Shown one piece after another: positions 15,155 to 24,616 of a DNA stretch of 46,560 bases (position 1 is the stretch's first letter; every line of letters begins with the position of its first letter). The notes beneath the pieces were generated by a model that was given only the letters and a program-made list of their open reading frames with translations, did no database searches and was not told where the DNA came from. Made by a program: the position numbers and the translations under genes. Location: positions 1 through 46,560 of the forward strand of contig CAMJAP010000013.1 of NCBI GenBank assembly GCA_946403625.1, written 5' to 3'. The DNA is from an uncultured Lachnospiraceae bacterium (GTDB lineage: Bacteria > Bacillota > Clostridia > Lachnospirales > Lachnospiraceae).

Positions 15155-16104
15155 GTCAGGACGAAAAGAAACCAAACACCATGCTCGTCAGATCCATCAG
15201 CGGAGCGGTGATCGTGGTGGTTATGATGGCATTGATCTGGGCAGGCGGGATCGTCACTACGGTTGGTCTGGGTGTGATCTCATGCATCGCATATACGGAA
15301 CTGCTGGCAGCGACGGGTGTGCGGGAAGCAGGTGCGAAAAAGGCCTGTGTTTTTGATGTGACCGGGATCCTTGCGATCATGGGGTATTACACGCTGATCT
15401 ATCTGCTGAAGGCGACAGAGCCGTTTATCTATATGTTGCAGAGCAGGTCAGAGTTTCTTATGCTGGTCGTGGTGCTTTATCTGGCACTGCTGATGAGCAT
15501 TTTTGTATTTACTTATCCGAAGTATAAGGCACGGCAGATCATCTGCAGCTTTTTCAGTTTTGTCTACGGACCGGTGATGATCTCGTTTGTATTGATGACG
15601 AGGCTGCTGCTTGGAAAAGGGGATGTATATCCGGTGGGATGTTTCGGGAGAGGATACGAGTTTTACAACCTCGGATTCTTTGCGGTATGGATGATCTTTG
15701 TCGCGGCGTGGGGCTCGGATACCTGTGCCTATTTTGTGGGTGTGCTGTTTGGAAAGCACCGTGTGACTCCGAGGCTGAGCCCGAAGAAATCTCTGGAGGG
15801 CTACATCGGAGGTGTGGCGGGAGCCGGATTGCTGGGACTTCTGTACGGATCCATCCTGATGTGGACCGGGCATGTGGGCTCGGATATGCTGTGGTGCTTT
15901 CCGCTGCTTGGTGTATGCGGCAGCTTCTTCGGCCTGGTGGGCGATCTTGCAGCATCCGCTATCAAGCGTGATTTCGAGATCAAGGATTACGGCAAATGCA
16001 TCCCCGGACATGGCGGCATCATGGACCGTTTCGACAGTGTCATCTTCACGGCCCCGATGATCTACCTTTTGAGTATTACCGTTTTATATACGCAGTTTCA
16101 TTAA
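15151..16104 (+). CDS. cdsA: Phosphatidate cytidylyltransferase (CDP-diglyceride synthase)
   Basis: This 317-residue integral membrane protein makes CDP-diacylglycerol from phosphatidate and CTP, the precursor of all phosphoglycerolipids. About eight hydrophobic segments precede the family signature near the C-terminus, here 'CIPGHGGIMDRFDSVIF'. 'SPKKSLEGYIGG' is also typical. The start overlaps the uppS stop codon, so translation is probably coupled. Confidence 0.96.
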   Translation: MSQDEKKPNTMLVRSISGAVIVVVMMALIWAGGIVTTVGLGVISCIAYTELLAATGVREAGAKKACVFDVTGILAIMGYYTLIYLLKATEPFIYMLQSRSEFLMLVVVLYLALLMSIFVFTYPKYKARQIICSFFSFVYGPVMISFVLMTRLLLGKGDVYPVGCFGRGYEFYNLGFFAVWMIFVAAWGSDTCAYFVGVLFGKHRVTPRLSPKKSLEGYIGGVAGAGLLGLLYGSILMWTGHVGSDMLWCFPLLGVCGSFFGLVGDLAASAIKRDFEIKDYGKCIPGHGGIMDRFDSVIFTAPMIYLLSITVLYTQFH

Positions 16105-16112
16105 CCTATAAC

Positions 16113-16164
16113 CCTGTCTTTCCTCCTCCGGGGGGGAAGATGTCGCGAAGCGACGGATGAGGGG
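16113..16164 (+). repeat. Intergenic repeat, copy 1 (GAA-loop hairpin, CGGATGAGG)
   Basis: A C-rich/G-rich hairpin is followed by TCGC-GAA-GCGA (16143-16153) and CGGATGAGG (16154-16162). It shares this design with copies at 24128 and 32361, but the stem bases differ while pairing is kept. It lies between cdsA and dxr. Confidence 0.75.
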
Positions 16165-16191
16165 AGTTTGACTTATTAACGGAGCAAAAAC

Positions 16192-17343
16192 ATGAAACGA
16201 TTAGTCATTTTAGGTTCTACCGGATCCATCGGTACCCAGACCTTGGAAGTGGTGCGCGAGTACCCGGAATTTTTTGAAGTAGTAGCATTAGCCGCAGGCA
16301 GAAGCGTTGCGGCGATGGAAGCACAGATCCGCGAGTTTCATCCGGCGTATGCCGTGATGTGGACAGAAGAAGCGGCAGTGGAATTAAAGGCCAAAGTAGC
16401 CGACCTGCCGGTGAAGGTGCTTTCCGGCATGGACGGATTGCTGGAGATCTCCACCCTTCCGGAATACGATATCCTGGTGACCGCGATCGTAGGTATGATC
16501 GGTATTCGTCCGACCATTGCGGCGATCAAGGCACACAAGACCATTGCACTGGCCAATAAGGAAACGCTGGTGACGGCAGGACATATCATTATGCCGCTGG
16601 CAGCAGAATGCGGTGTTCCCATTCTGCCGGTGGATTCCGAGCACAGTGCGATCTTCCAGTCTTTAAACGGCGAACCGAAGAACCGTATCGAAAAGATCTG
16701 GCTGACATGTTCCGGCGGACCGTTCCGCGGGAAGAAGCGTGAAGAACTGCTGCATGTCGGACCGGAAGATGCCTTGAAACATCCGAACTGGGCAATGGGA
16801 CGCAAGATCACCATTGATTCCGCGACCATGGTCAACAAAGGCCTGGAAGTGATGGAAGCGAAGTGGCTGTTCGGCGTGGATTACGATCAGATCAATGTGG
16901 TGGTGCATCCGCAGTCCATCGTGCACTCTATGGTGGAATATCAGGACGGTGCGGTGATGGCGGAACTGGGGGCACCGGATATGAAACTGCCCATCCAGTA
17001 TGCCCTGTTTTATCCGGATCGTATGCCGCTGCGCGTACCGAGAAAACGGGCGGATTTCTACACCTTAAAATCCCTTACGTTTGAAGAACCGGACACGGAG
17101 ACCTTTACGGGGCTTCCGCTTGCGGTGAAAGCAGGCCGCAGGGGCGGTACCTTACCGACGGTTTATAATGCGGCAAACGAGCGTGCCGTAGCATTGTTTT
17201 TGGACAAACGCATCGGTTTTCTGGAGATCGTGGAGCTGATCGAAAAAGCGATGGAGCACCACAATGTGATCGAAAATCCCGATGTGGATCAGATCCTTGC
17301 TGCGGAGCAGGAGACTTATGAATATCTGGAAGGACTGTATTGA
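16192..17343 (+). CDS. dxr: 1-deoxy-D-xylulose 5-phosphate reductoisomerase
   Basis: Dxr converts DXP to 2-C-methyl-D-erythritol 4-phosphate with NADPH in the non-mevalonate isoprenoid pathway. The N-terminal NADPH-binding 'LVILGSTGSIGTQTLEVV', the metal-binding 'ILPVDSEHSAIFQSL' and 'NKGLEVMEAKWLF' are all present in a normal-length 383-residue protein. It provides precursors for uppS in the same region. rseP begins 3 bases after its stop. Confidence 0.98.
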   Translation: MKRLVILGSTGSIGTQTLEVVREYPEFFEVVALAAGRSVAAMEAQIREFHPAYAVMWTEEAAVELKAKVADLPVKVLSGMDGLLEISTLPEYDILVTAIVGMIGIRPTIAAIKAHKTIALANKETLVTAGHIIMPLAAECGVPILPVDSEHSAIFQSLNGEPKNRIEKIWLTCSGGPFRGKKREELLHVGPEDALKHPNWAMGRKITIDSATMVNKGLEVMEAKWLFGVDYDQINVVVHPQSIVHSMVEYQDGAVMAELGAPDMKLPIQYALFYPDRMPLRVPRKRADFYTLKSLTFEEPDTETFTGLPLAVKAGRRGGTLPTVYNAANERAVALFLDKRIGFLEIVELIEKAMEHHNVIENPDVDQILAAEQETYEYLEGLY

Positions 17344-17346
17344 TCG

Positions 17347-18462
17347 ATGAATTCGCCATTACTTACTATACTTTCATTTTTGATCATCTTTACCGTTGTT
17401 GTGGTGAGCCACGAGTTCGGCCACTATCTGCTGGCAAGACTGAACGGGATCCGGGTAAAGGAGTTTTCCGTCGGTATGGGACCGGCGCTGTTTCGGAAGA
17501 AAGGAAAGATGACCGAGCTGGTGATCCGTGCGCTGCCGATCGGCGGAGCATGCATCTATGAAGGCGAGCCGGGGGAAGAAGCGGAACTTGGACAGATTGC
17601 GCAAAAAGACGCGGAGGAAGAGGAGCGGGATGCGATCCAAAAGGATCTGGCAGGCAAATCCTTTAACGAAGCGCCGGTTTGGGGGCGAATCGCTGCCGTA
17701 GTTGCGGGACCGCTGTTCAACATTATTCTGGCATATCTGCTGGCACTGATCATGGTATGGTTTTCCGCAGAAGACCTGCCGGTGCTCGCAAAAGTAATGG
17801 ACGGCTATCCGGCGGTGGAAGCCGGTATGGAGGCCGGGGATGTGATCACATCCATCGACGGCTACAAGGTGCATCTGTACCGCGAGGCAGCCATCAAGTC
17901 GTACATGAATAACGGCAAGTCTATGCGGATCACATACGCGCGTAACGGTCAGGAGTATGAATGCACGATCATGCCGAAATATGATGAAGCGGCAGGACGT
18001 TATTTCATCGGCTTTTCCGGGCCGGCGGAATATATCGATTGCAACAATCTCAAGGTATTTTCCTACAGCTGGTATGAAGTGCGCTATATGCTGATGGCGA
18101 CATGGGACAGCCTGCTGTATATGGTGAGCGGGCACGCTTCCGTGGATAATCTGGCCGGTCCGGTGGGCGTGGCCAATGTCATTGACGATACGATCGAAGC
18201 CGCGGCGCCGCATGGTGCGATGATGGTTATGATCAATCTGCTCAACATTGCGATATTGCTTTCGGTGAACCTGGGAGTATTGAACCTGCTGCCCGTACCG
18301 GCGCTGGATGGCGGGCGTTTGCTGTTCTTGCTGTTCGAAGCGATCAGCGGAAAGCGGGTACCGCCGGAGAAAGAAGGCATTGTACACCTGATCGGATTTG
18401 TGCTTTTGATGATCCTGATGGTGGTAGTGCTGTTTAACGATATTTCCAGATTTTTCCGATAA
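17347..18462 (+). CDS. rseP: RseP-like site-2 membrane metalloprotease
   Basis: RseP (RasP) cuts transmembrane segments of anti-sigma factors, signal peptides and other proteins. The zinc motif HEFGH is in the first membrane helix ('VVSHEFGHYLLARLNGI') and the third ligand is in 'NLLPVPALDGGRLLFLL'. A single PDZ domain occupies about residues 145-215 ('YPAVEAGMEAGDVITSIDGY'). Its 371 residues are slightly longer than usual because of an acidic loop at about residues 75-105. In many Clostridia ispG follows; here it does not. Confidence 0.96.
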   Translation: MNSPLLTILSFLIIFTVVVVSHEFGHYLLARLNGIRVKEFSVGMGPALFRKKGKMTELVIRALPIGGACIYEGEPGEEAELGQIAQKDAEEEERDAIQKDLAGKSFNEAPVWGRIAAVVAGPLFNIILAYLLALIMVWFSAEDLPVLAKVMDGYPAVEAGMEAGDVITSIDGYKVHLYREAAIKSYMNNGKSMRITYARNGQEYECTIMPKYDEAAGRYFIGFSGPAEYIDCNNLKVFSYSWYEVRYMLMATWDSLLYMVSGHASVDNLAGPVGVANVIDDTIEAAAPHGAMMVMINLLNIAILLSVNLGVLNLLPVPALDGGRLLFLLFEAISGKRVPPEKEGIVHLIGFVLLMILMVVVLFNDISRFFR

Positions 18463-18486
18463 ATTACAGATCAGGAGGACAAAGGG

Positions 18487-20937
18487 ATGAACATAGATGA
18501 GGTGATCAAAGAGTATGACAGCATGTTTGGTGTAAAGCCTCCGCGGGAGATCCTGTCTTACCTGATGCAAAAGATCGATATGTCGCGGGAAGAGCGGGAT
18601 ATCGCATCGGAGATCATACTGCTCAACGAAACCATCGGTTTCTGCCGCGATGCATCCATCGTGGAAGAAGGCGTGCGCTATGCGAAAGAGCTGGAGCATC
18701 TGATGCAGGAACTGGATTTTTCCGGTCGTATCGAGTATGCCACCACGATGCTCAATCTAGCCAATGCGTACCGCGGATTCGGAATGCATGCCGATTCGGA
18801 AAAACGCTATGCCATTTGTGAAGAACTCTACGGACGGATGTTGCCGGAAGGGGACTTTTTGTTCGCGAGCCTGTACAATAACCGCGGGCTGTTGTACCAG
18901 GAGATGAAGGACTGGGATCGTGCGGTGGAGGAATTTCAGAATGCGCTCAAGATCGCAGATGCGCACCCGCAGCACGAGATCGAGCAGGCAACAACGCGTG
19001 CCAATCTGGCGGCGGCGCTGATCGAAGCATCGCCGGAAGGCCGGGCGGCAGCGGAAGACTGGCTGCAGGAAGCCATCGATATCTTTGAAAAAGACGGCGG
19101 CAAAGATTTTCATTACAGCGCGGCGCTTTCGGCGCTGGGGGCATTATATTTCCATAAAAAAGATTATCTGGGAGCGGCAGAATGCTTCCGCAAGGCGATG
19201 AAGCAGCTTTACGAAGGTACCGGTGCTTCAGAGGCCTACCAGAGGGTAAAGGAAAACTACGAGCTGTCCATGCAGATGGCTGGTGTGGAGAAGGAAACGG
19301 CACCGGACGAAGAACCGGCGGTTGCGCGTAGCAGGGCGTTCTATGAGGACTACTTAAAACCGCTGATCGAGGCGGTGTGTCCGGAAGCCATGAACTATAT
19401 TGCGGCAGGTTATGCAGGGGAAGGCTCGGAGCATTTCGGCTTTGATGATGATTATTCCAGGGATCATGATTTTGCGGATGGCTGCTGCATCTGGATCCCG
19501 GCTGTGCAGGCGCCGGTCTTTGGTGTAGCGCTGCAGGATATGTACCGCGCGGCTTATGTGAAATGCTTCGGCACGGAGCCGGATCTTTCCATGTTGCGGC
19601 AGGGCGTGCTGGAGATCGATGATTATTTTGAGCGGCTCACCGGTATCGGCCAGATCACCATGCGCTATTATGCCAAGGGGATCTCGGATCATCTGTATCT
19701 GATGGATGATGAGCAGCTGGCAGGCATCGCGGCGGCAGTCCATGGCGAACTGTTCTTTGATGGGGAAGGTACGATGACAAAACTGCGCAGCTATTTTCTG
19801 GAAGAGATGCCGGAGGAATTCCGCAGACGCAAGCTGGCAACCTTAACGCATCTGTTCTCGCAGGCGGGGCAGTACAATTATCTGAGATCCATGCGGCGTG
19901 CCGACTATGTGACCGCCAGAATGTATGAAGCCAGAGCCATGCAGACCATGCTGCAGATCGTCTTTTATCTGAATAAGAAATATCCGCCGTATCTGAAACT
20001 CCTGCGCCGCGGTGTGGCGGGGCTGCCGCTGCTGCCGGAGGTGGGGGATATCGCGGAAGCCATTGCGGATATGCCGGACGGACGCAACAGTGTGATGCAA
20101 AATGGTACGGATGATAAGGCGCTTTCCTTCGATATTGTGGCTTCACTCATTTTGGATACCATGGTACAGCAGGGGTTGATCGCGGATTATGACAAAAAGG
20201 AACCCTTTGCGGACCGTTACATTGCTGAGATCGCCGGATTGATCGATCGTAAGAACAAAGAAACACAAGCACCGGAAGCGAAGAAACAGGAAACCAAAGA
20301 GCCGCCTGCAGAAGCGGAAGAGAGTGGAGATACTCAAACACAGTTGGTGGAAGCCATTATCAAGGCGGAATGGGAGCAGTTTGACAAGACCAAGAACGAA
20401 GGCGGGCGTGCGGACTGCCAGGACAATTGGAACACATTTTCCATTATGCGGCGCAGCCAGTACCTGACATGGCCGGAAGAACTGCTGGCATCGTTCTATA
20501 CGGACTTAAAGGCTGCAGAAGCTACCGGACGCAATCTGATCACGGAGAAATACGGGCGGATGATGGCATCCACCGCGCCGGAGCGATACGAAGAGATCAA
20601 ACAGTATTTCCCGGAACTTTCGGAAGAACGCATCAAGATCCAGGAAGAGATTATTGCGATCCAGGTGAACTGGATGGAGAGTTTTGCGAAACAGTATCCG
20701 AAGATGGCGGGCAATGCAAGAGTCATTCACACTGCTGAAGATACGCCAAATGAGACTTCTTACGAAACCTACCTGCGGGGCGAGATCGGGACCTACTCCG
20801 ATGCGACGCTTTTGCTCTATGGCAGATTTATCGCGCTCCTGGCACAGGAGGGAAAGAATCTTGCTTATGAGACCATGAACAATACGGCACAGCTACTGGG
20901 ATACCGGGACGTGGCCGATGCCGAAAGCAAATTATAA
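18487..20937 (+). CDS. TPR protein with DUF4037 and DUF4125 domains
   Basis: The 816-residue cytosolic protein has tetratricopeptide-like repeats at about residues 50-260 ('LYNNRGLLYQEMKDWDRAVE', 'LGALYFHKKDYLGAAECFRK'). The middle (about 285-480) resembles DUF4037, with a nucleotidyltransferase-like G-S ... D-x-D pattern in 'GEGSEHFGFDDDYSRDHDF'. Residues 620-816 resemble DUF4125 ('RADCQDNWNTFSIMRRSQYL', 'ETYLRGEIGTYSDATLLLYG'). A low-complexity Glu/Lys/Ala linker (about 585-620) separates the last two. The function is unknown; the nucleotidyltransferase reading is inferred from the motif only. AGGAGG (18473-18478) supports the ATG, and a terminator follows the gene. Confidence 0.8.
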   Translation: MNIDEVIKEYDSMFGVKPPREILSYLMQKIDMSREERDIASEIILLNETIGFCRDASIVEEGVRYAKELEHLMQELDFSGRIEYATTMLNLANAYRGFGMHADSEKRYAICEELYGRMLPEGDFLFASLYNNRGLLYQEMKDWDRAVEEFQNALKIADAHPQHEIEQATTRANLAAALIEASPEGRAAAEDWLQEAIDIFEKDGGKDFHYSAALSALGALYFHKKDYLGAAECFRKAMKQLYEGTGASEAYQRVKENYELSMQMAGVEKETAPDEEPAVARSRAFYEDYLKPLIEAVCPEAMNYIAAGYAGEGSEHFGFDDDYSRDHDFADGCCIWIPAVQAPVFGVALQDMYRAAYVKCFGTEPDLSMLRQGVLEIDDYFERLTGIGQITMRYYAKGISDHLYLMDDEQLAGIAAAVHGELFFDGEGTMTKLRSYFLEEMPEEFRRRKLATLTHLFSQAGQYNYLRSMRRADYVTARMYEARAMQTMLQIVFYLNKKYPPYLKLLRRGVAGLPLLPEVGDIAEAIADMPDGRNSVMQNGTDDKALSFDIVASLILDTMVQQGLIADYDKKEPFADRYIAEIAGLIDRKNKETQAPEAKKQETKEPPAEAEESGDTQTQLVEAIIKAEWEQFDKTKNEGGRADCQDNWNTFSIMRRSQYLTWPEELLASFYTDLKAAEATGRNLITEKYGRMMASTAPERYEEIKQYFPELSEERIKIQEEIIAIQVNWMESFAKQYPKMAGNARVIHTAEDTPNETSYETYLRGEIGTYSDATLLLYGRFIALLAQEGKNLAYETMNNTAQLLGYRDVADAESKL

Positions 20938-20969
20938 TAAAGTAATAACGGAAGAAGAACCATCCCAAG

Positions 20970-21001
20970 GTGTCAAAACGAAAAAACGTTTTGGCACTTT
21001 T
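20970..21001 (+). terminator. Intrinsic terminator after the TPR/DUF4125 gene
   Basis: GTGTCAAAACG (20970-20980) pairs with CGTTTTGGCAC (20987-20997), one G-T pair included, followed by TTTT. Confidence 0.85.
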
Positions 21002-21003
21002 GC

Positions 21004-21032
21004 TATACATCAGAGGAAAAATGCGATATAAT
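21004..21032 (+). promoter_or_regulatory. Promoter of the PAS/GGDEF/EAL gene
   Basis: TATACA (21004-21009) and a perfect TATAAT (21027-21032) are 17 bases apart, directly after a terminator and about 60 bases before the start codon. Confidence 0.6.
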
Positions 21033-21090
21033 AAAATCGTGGGATTATATTCTTGTGTGGAAGAATAGCAGAATATTGAGGGGTGAATCT

Positions 21091-24000
21091 ATGACGGATC
21101 GTGATAATATCTTTCGCAGGATCGCGGGCGCGATGCTGGTCGATTATGTCAATATCTTTTATGTGGATATGACCACCAATGCTTACTACTGGTATTATGT
21201 GGATCAGATCTATCATTCCCTGCAGGTAGAACAGGAAGGCGATGATTTCTTTGCCAGCACAGAAAAAAACGTGGGTAAGATCATTTATGAAGAAGATCGC
21301 GTGCGTGTGCTGGAGAGTCTGCGCAAGGAGCGGCTGTTGGAAAACATTGCCAAAGGCAAGATGGAAGATATCGTCTACCGGCTGATGCTAAACGGCCAGC
21401 CGGTCTATCATAAAATTCGCCTGATCCAGGATAAGAAGGGCGGCGATAACTATCTGATCCTGGGGGTCAAAAATGTGGACGCGGAAGTCCGTGGCGCGCA
21501 GGAACGCGAGCAGTTGGTGAAGGATAAGGAACTGTACAACCATATCGTCGAAAGCCTGGCGGGGCGGTTTGATGTGATCTATTATGTGAATTTTGAGACC
21601 GGTACCTACCGCAGTCTGACCAGAGGCAAGATGTACGGAGAACTGCAGCTGGAATATGAGGGCAATGATTTCTTCGCCGGTGCACAGCGGAATATAAAGC
21701 GCATCGTCGTGCAGGAGGATTGGGACAAGGTATCCCAGGCAATCAGCAGGCTGTTTTTGGAAGAAGAACTGGAAAAGAGCGGACGCTATCTGGTAGATTA
21801 TCGTATGCTGGTGGGCTCGAAAGTGCAGTACACCAGAATGAGTGTAATCTGGGCCAATGACCGTACGCATATGATCTTCGGCGTGGAAAATATTGATGAG
21901 GAAGTGCGCCGGGAAAAGGTAAGATCCCAGGAGATGCAGAAAGCAAATCTGCTGGCACGCAAGGATGCACTGACCGGAGCAAAGAATAAGAACGCGTATC
22001 TGGAAGCGACACAGACGCTGCAAAGCCAGTTGGAAGCGGAAAAGCGTTCCTTCGGTATTGTTGCATGCGATCTCAATAATCTGAAGAGGATCAATGATCT
22101 GAAGGGGCATGCGGCCGGAGATGATTACATCTGTCAGGCCTATCACATGATCTGTACGATCTTTTCGCACAGCCCGGTATTCCGTACCGGCGGAGACGAA
22201 TTTGCCGTGATCCTGACCGGCAGCGATTTTTTTGAACGGGAATATCTGCTCTCGGAATTGCACAATCAGGTACGGGCCAATCTGGCACAGAAGGAAGGCC
22301 CGGTATTTGCTGCGGGTGTAGCGGTCTTTGATAAAGAAAAAGACCACTCGGTTTCGGAAGTCTTTGAGCGTGCGGACAAAAATATGTATGAAGAAAAAGC
22401 GCGCCTGAAGAAAGAAGCAGGAACGGCACCGGTACGACGCGGGGGCGTAGAGGTGACGGTTCCGCACGACCGCAAACGTAAGCTGAATGCGTTGTTTGAA
22501 ACGCTGGAACTGGTGGCGGAAGGTACCCATGTGTATCTGTGCGATATGAAGTTTGATTACTCCAGATGGTCTGAAAGCGCGGTAGAGGCATACGGACTGC
22601 CGGGAACCTATATGTTTAATGCCGGAGAGATCTGGCAGGAATGCATTCATCCGGAGGATCGTGAGCGTTACCGGATCGGCGTGGAAGATATCTTTGCCGG
22701 GCATGCGGCGGATCACGATATGCAGTATCGTGTCCGTAAGACGAATGGAGAGTATACGCTGATCTGTTGTCGGGGGTGCGTACTGTTTGATGCGGAAGGC
22801 AAGCCGGAGTATTTCTGCGGAACGCTTCGGGATCAGAGCGTAAAGAGTGATGTGGATGCACTGACCGGTCTGCGCAATCTGTACGGCTTCCTGGAGGATG
22901 TGCAGATCAAGCTGCAGAGCAAAACGCCGATGAATCTGGGAATGATCGGTATCCGCAGCTTTTCGGAAATCAATGAAGTGTACGGCTATCATTTCGGTAA
23001 CCGCGTGCTGCAGCGTTTCGGCAGACATCTCTATGAGTTCATCGGGGAGTACGGAACGGTATACCGTATGGACGGAACCAAGTTTGCGGTGCTGACGGAA
23101 CGACGGACGATCAAGGAGATCCGCGAACGATATGAGACATTGCGAAGCTATTTCCGTCACGGCATCACGGTAGAGGATAAGAATGTTCTGCTGGATCTGA
23201 ATGCCGGAGTACTTGCGGTAAACCAGTTTGGTGTAGACAATCAGACGGTATATTCATGTCTGAACTTTGCCTACGGAGAATCCAAGATGCGCCGTCAGGG
23301 TGAACTGGTTGAGTTTTACAATAATCTGACGGATGAAAATCGTAACCGGATTGAAAAATTCCATACCATCCGTGCATCCATTATGCGCGGTTATAAGGGA
23401 TTTTTCCTGCTGTATCAGCCGGTGGTGGATGCGAAAGAAGAAAAGCTGATCGGTGCGGAAGCATTGCTGCGCTGGCAGAGTGAAGAATACGGTGTGGTAC
23501 CGCCCAATCATTTCATACCGCTTTTGGAGAGAGATCCCCTTTTTCCGGAACTCGGATTGTGGATCTTAAAACGGGCGTTGATCGACGCGAAAGAGATCAT
23601 GAAGAAGAATCCGGAGTTCAGCATCAGTGTGAATCTTTCCTATACGCAGCTGGAGCGGCCGGACTTTGTGGACAGCGTGCTGCGTATCCTGGAAGAAACT
23701 TCCTTCCCGCCGGGGAATCTATGCCTGGAGATCACGGAGCGCTGCCGTCTGCTGGATCTGGATCTGCTCAAGAACATCATCGTCAATCTGCGCGGCAAGG
23801 GGATCCGCATCGCGCTGGACGATTTCGGCACCGGATTCTCGTCGGTAGGACTGGTAAAGAATCTGCCCTTCGATACCATCAAGATCGACCGCAGTTTCGT
23901 GCTCAAGATCGAGGAAGATGAGAAGGAGCGCGATTTGATGGAGAACTTTACGGGCGTGGCTTCCACCTACGGTGCTAAGGTCTGTGTGGAAGGCGTGGAG

Positions 24001-24120
24001 ACCGCCGGTATGCGCAACATCCTGCTGCAGTACCGCGTCCAGAGCCTGCAGGGCTACTACTACGCAAAACCGCTCAAGATCGAGGACTTCCTGATCTGGG
24101 AACCTAGGATCTCGGGATAA
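21091..24120 (+). CDS. Multidomain PAS-GGDEF-PAS-degenerate GGDEF-EAL cyclic-di-GMP protein
   Basis: The ATG at 21091 follows AGGGGTG (21079-21085); an upstream in-frame ATG at 21055 has no site. The 1009 residues hold two related sensor-like regions (about 10-130 and 145-275; both contain 'GDDFFAS'/'GNDFFAG' and end in 'GV.NVD'/'GVENIDEEVRR'). Next come an intact GGDEF (367-371, 'RTGGDEF'), a PAS-like region (about 465-580), a second GGDEF-like domain in which the motif is DGTKF (661-665) and so is probably inactive, and an EAL domain (about 755-1000). EAL residues look complete: 'GAEALLRW', 'SVNLS', 'LEITE', 'ALDDFGTGFSS', 'IKIDRSF', 'EGVET' and 'LQGYYYAKPL'. It could both make and degrade c-di-GMP. 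No membrane segment is evident, so it is cytosolic. Confidence 0.92.
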   Translation: MTDRDNIFRRIAGAMLVDYVNIFYVDMTTNAYYWYYVDQIYHSLQVEQEGDDFFASTEKNVGKIIYEEDRVRVLESLRKERLLENIAKGKMEDIVYRLMLNGQPVYHKIRLIQDKKGGDNYLILGVKNVDAEVRGAQEREQLVKDKELYNHIVESLAGRFDVIYYVNFETGTYRSLTRGKMYGELQLEYEGNDFFAGAQRNIKRIVVQEDWDKVSQAISRLFLEEELEKSGRYLVDYRMLVGSKVQYTRMSVIWANDRTHMIFGVENIDEEVRREKVRSQEMQKANLLARKDALTGAKNKNAYLEATQTLQSQLEAEKRSFGIVACDLNNLKRINDLKGHAAGDDYICQAYHMICTIFSHSPVFRTGGDEFAVILTGSDFFEREYLLSELHNQVRANLAQKEGPVFAAGVAVFDKEKDHSVSEVFERADKNMYEEKARLKKEAGTAPVRRGGVEVTVPHDRKRKLNALFETLELVAEGTHVYLCDMKFDYSRWSESAVEAYGLPGTYMFNAGEIWQECIHPEDRERYRIGVEDIFAGHAADHDMQYRVRKTNGEYTLICCRGCVLFDAEGKPEYFCGTLRDQSVKSDVDALTGLRNLYGFLEDVQIKLQSKTPMNLGMIGIRSFSEINEVYGYHFGNRVLQRFGRHLYEFIGEYGTVYRMDGTKFAVLTERRTIKEIRERYETLRSYFRHGITVEDKNVLLDLNAGVLAVNQFGVDNQTVYSCLNFAYGESKMRRQGELVEFYNNLTDENRNRIEKFHTIRASIMRGYKGFFLLYQPVVDAKEEKLIGAEALLRWQSEEYGVVPPNHFIPLLERDPLFPELGLWILKRALIDAKEIMKKNPEFSISVNLSYTQLERPDFVDSVLRILEETSFPPGNLCLEITERCRLLDLDLLKNIIVNLRGKGIRIALDDFGTGFSSVGLVKNLPFDTIKIDRSFVLKIEEDEKERDLMENFTGVASTYGAKVCVEGVETAGMRNILLQYRVQSLQGYYYAKPLKIEDFLIWEPRISG

Positions 24121-24127
24121 GAATAAT

Positions 24128-24260
24128 ACCTGCCTTCCCCTTGAGGGGAAAACCAGTTCCTACTTAACGAGGCACGAGTTTAGTAGGACTGTTCGCCGAA
24201 GGCCGGATGAGGGGTAATCCCGGCGGGCGAAACAGAAGCCCGAAGGCCGTACGAGGGGGC
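24128..24260 (+). repeat. Intergenic repeat, copy 2 (extended)
   Basis: The copy begins CCTGCCTTCCCCTTGAGGGG and contains an inserted stem (CAGTTCCTACT / AGTAGGACTG). It then has GCC-GAA-GGC (24195-24203) with CGGATGAGG (24204-24212), and a further similar CCCGAAGGCCGTACGAGGG near 24239-24257. It fills the whole gap between the GGDEF/EAL gene and the next small gene. Confidence 0.7.
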
Positions 24261-24282
24261 AAAATAAACGGAGGAAAAAACT

Positions 24283-24570
24283 ATGGAATTCAACTATAAC
24301 ATCGACCGCTGCACGGAGGATGGCTGGATCTTTATCTCCGGCGGCACCGCCAGCGATTACGGCGAGCAGAACGCCTTTGCTTATTTGCTGAAAAAGATTG
24401 AGAGCGAGACCGGCGGTACGATCGAAGAAGTGGGAGAGCAGCAGTACCGCATCAAAGGGGACGGCATCAAACTGATCTACCAGTGGGACGGGCTGTTCGG
24501 CATCACGGTGATCCGCCCGGATAATGTGGAAGAAGCGGATGCCGTGGCTTTTCTGGAAAAATACTTTTAA
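24283..24570 (+). CDS. Small protein of unknown function (95 aa)
   Basis: CGGAGGAA (24270-24277) precedes the ATG. The protein is acidic, soluble and of balanced composition, with alternating hydrophobic residues that suggest an alpha/beta fold ('GWIFISGG', 'YRIKGDGIKLIYQWDGLFGI', 'VIRPDNVEEADAVAFLEKYF'). There is no signal peptide, membrane segment or recognisable motif. I do not recognise the family. It converges on the 24665 gene with a large hairpin between them. Confidence 0.7.
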   Translation: MEFNYNIDRCTEDGWIFISGGTASDYGEQNAFAYLLKKIESETGGTIEEVGEQQYRIKGDGIKLIYQWDGLFGITVIRPDNVEEADAVAFLEKYF

Positions 24571-24576
24571 AAACAC

Positions 24577-24616
24577 GGGACGGTCCGCTCGGCAGCTTTA
24601 CCGTACGGACCGTCCC
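24577..24616. terminator. Convergent-gene hairpin
   Basis: GGGACGGTCCG (24577-24587) and CGGACCGTCCC (24606-24616) are perfect 11-bp complements around an 18-base loop. It is flanked by A on the left and TAAAA on the right. It lies between two convergent genes and probably serves both. The GGGACGGT core resembles the arms of the inverted repeat at 34357. Confidence 0.65.

Noticed and set aside
21388-23160. A 590-codon open frame antisense to the GGDEF/EAL gene
   Set aside because: No start site, His/Arg/Ile-rich composition, and the sense frame is fully explained by known domains.
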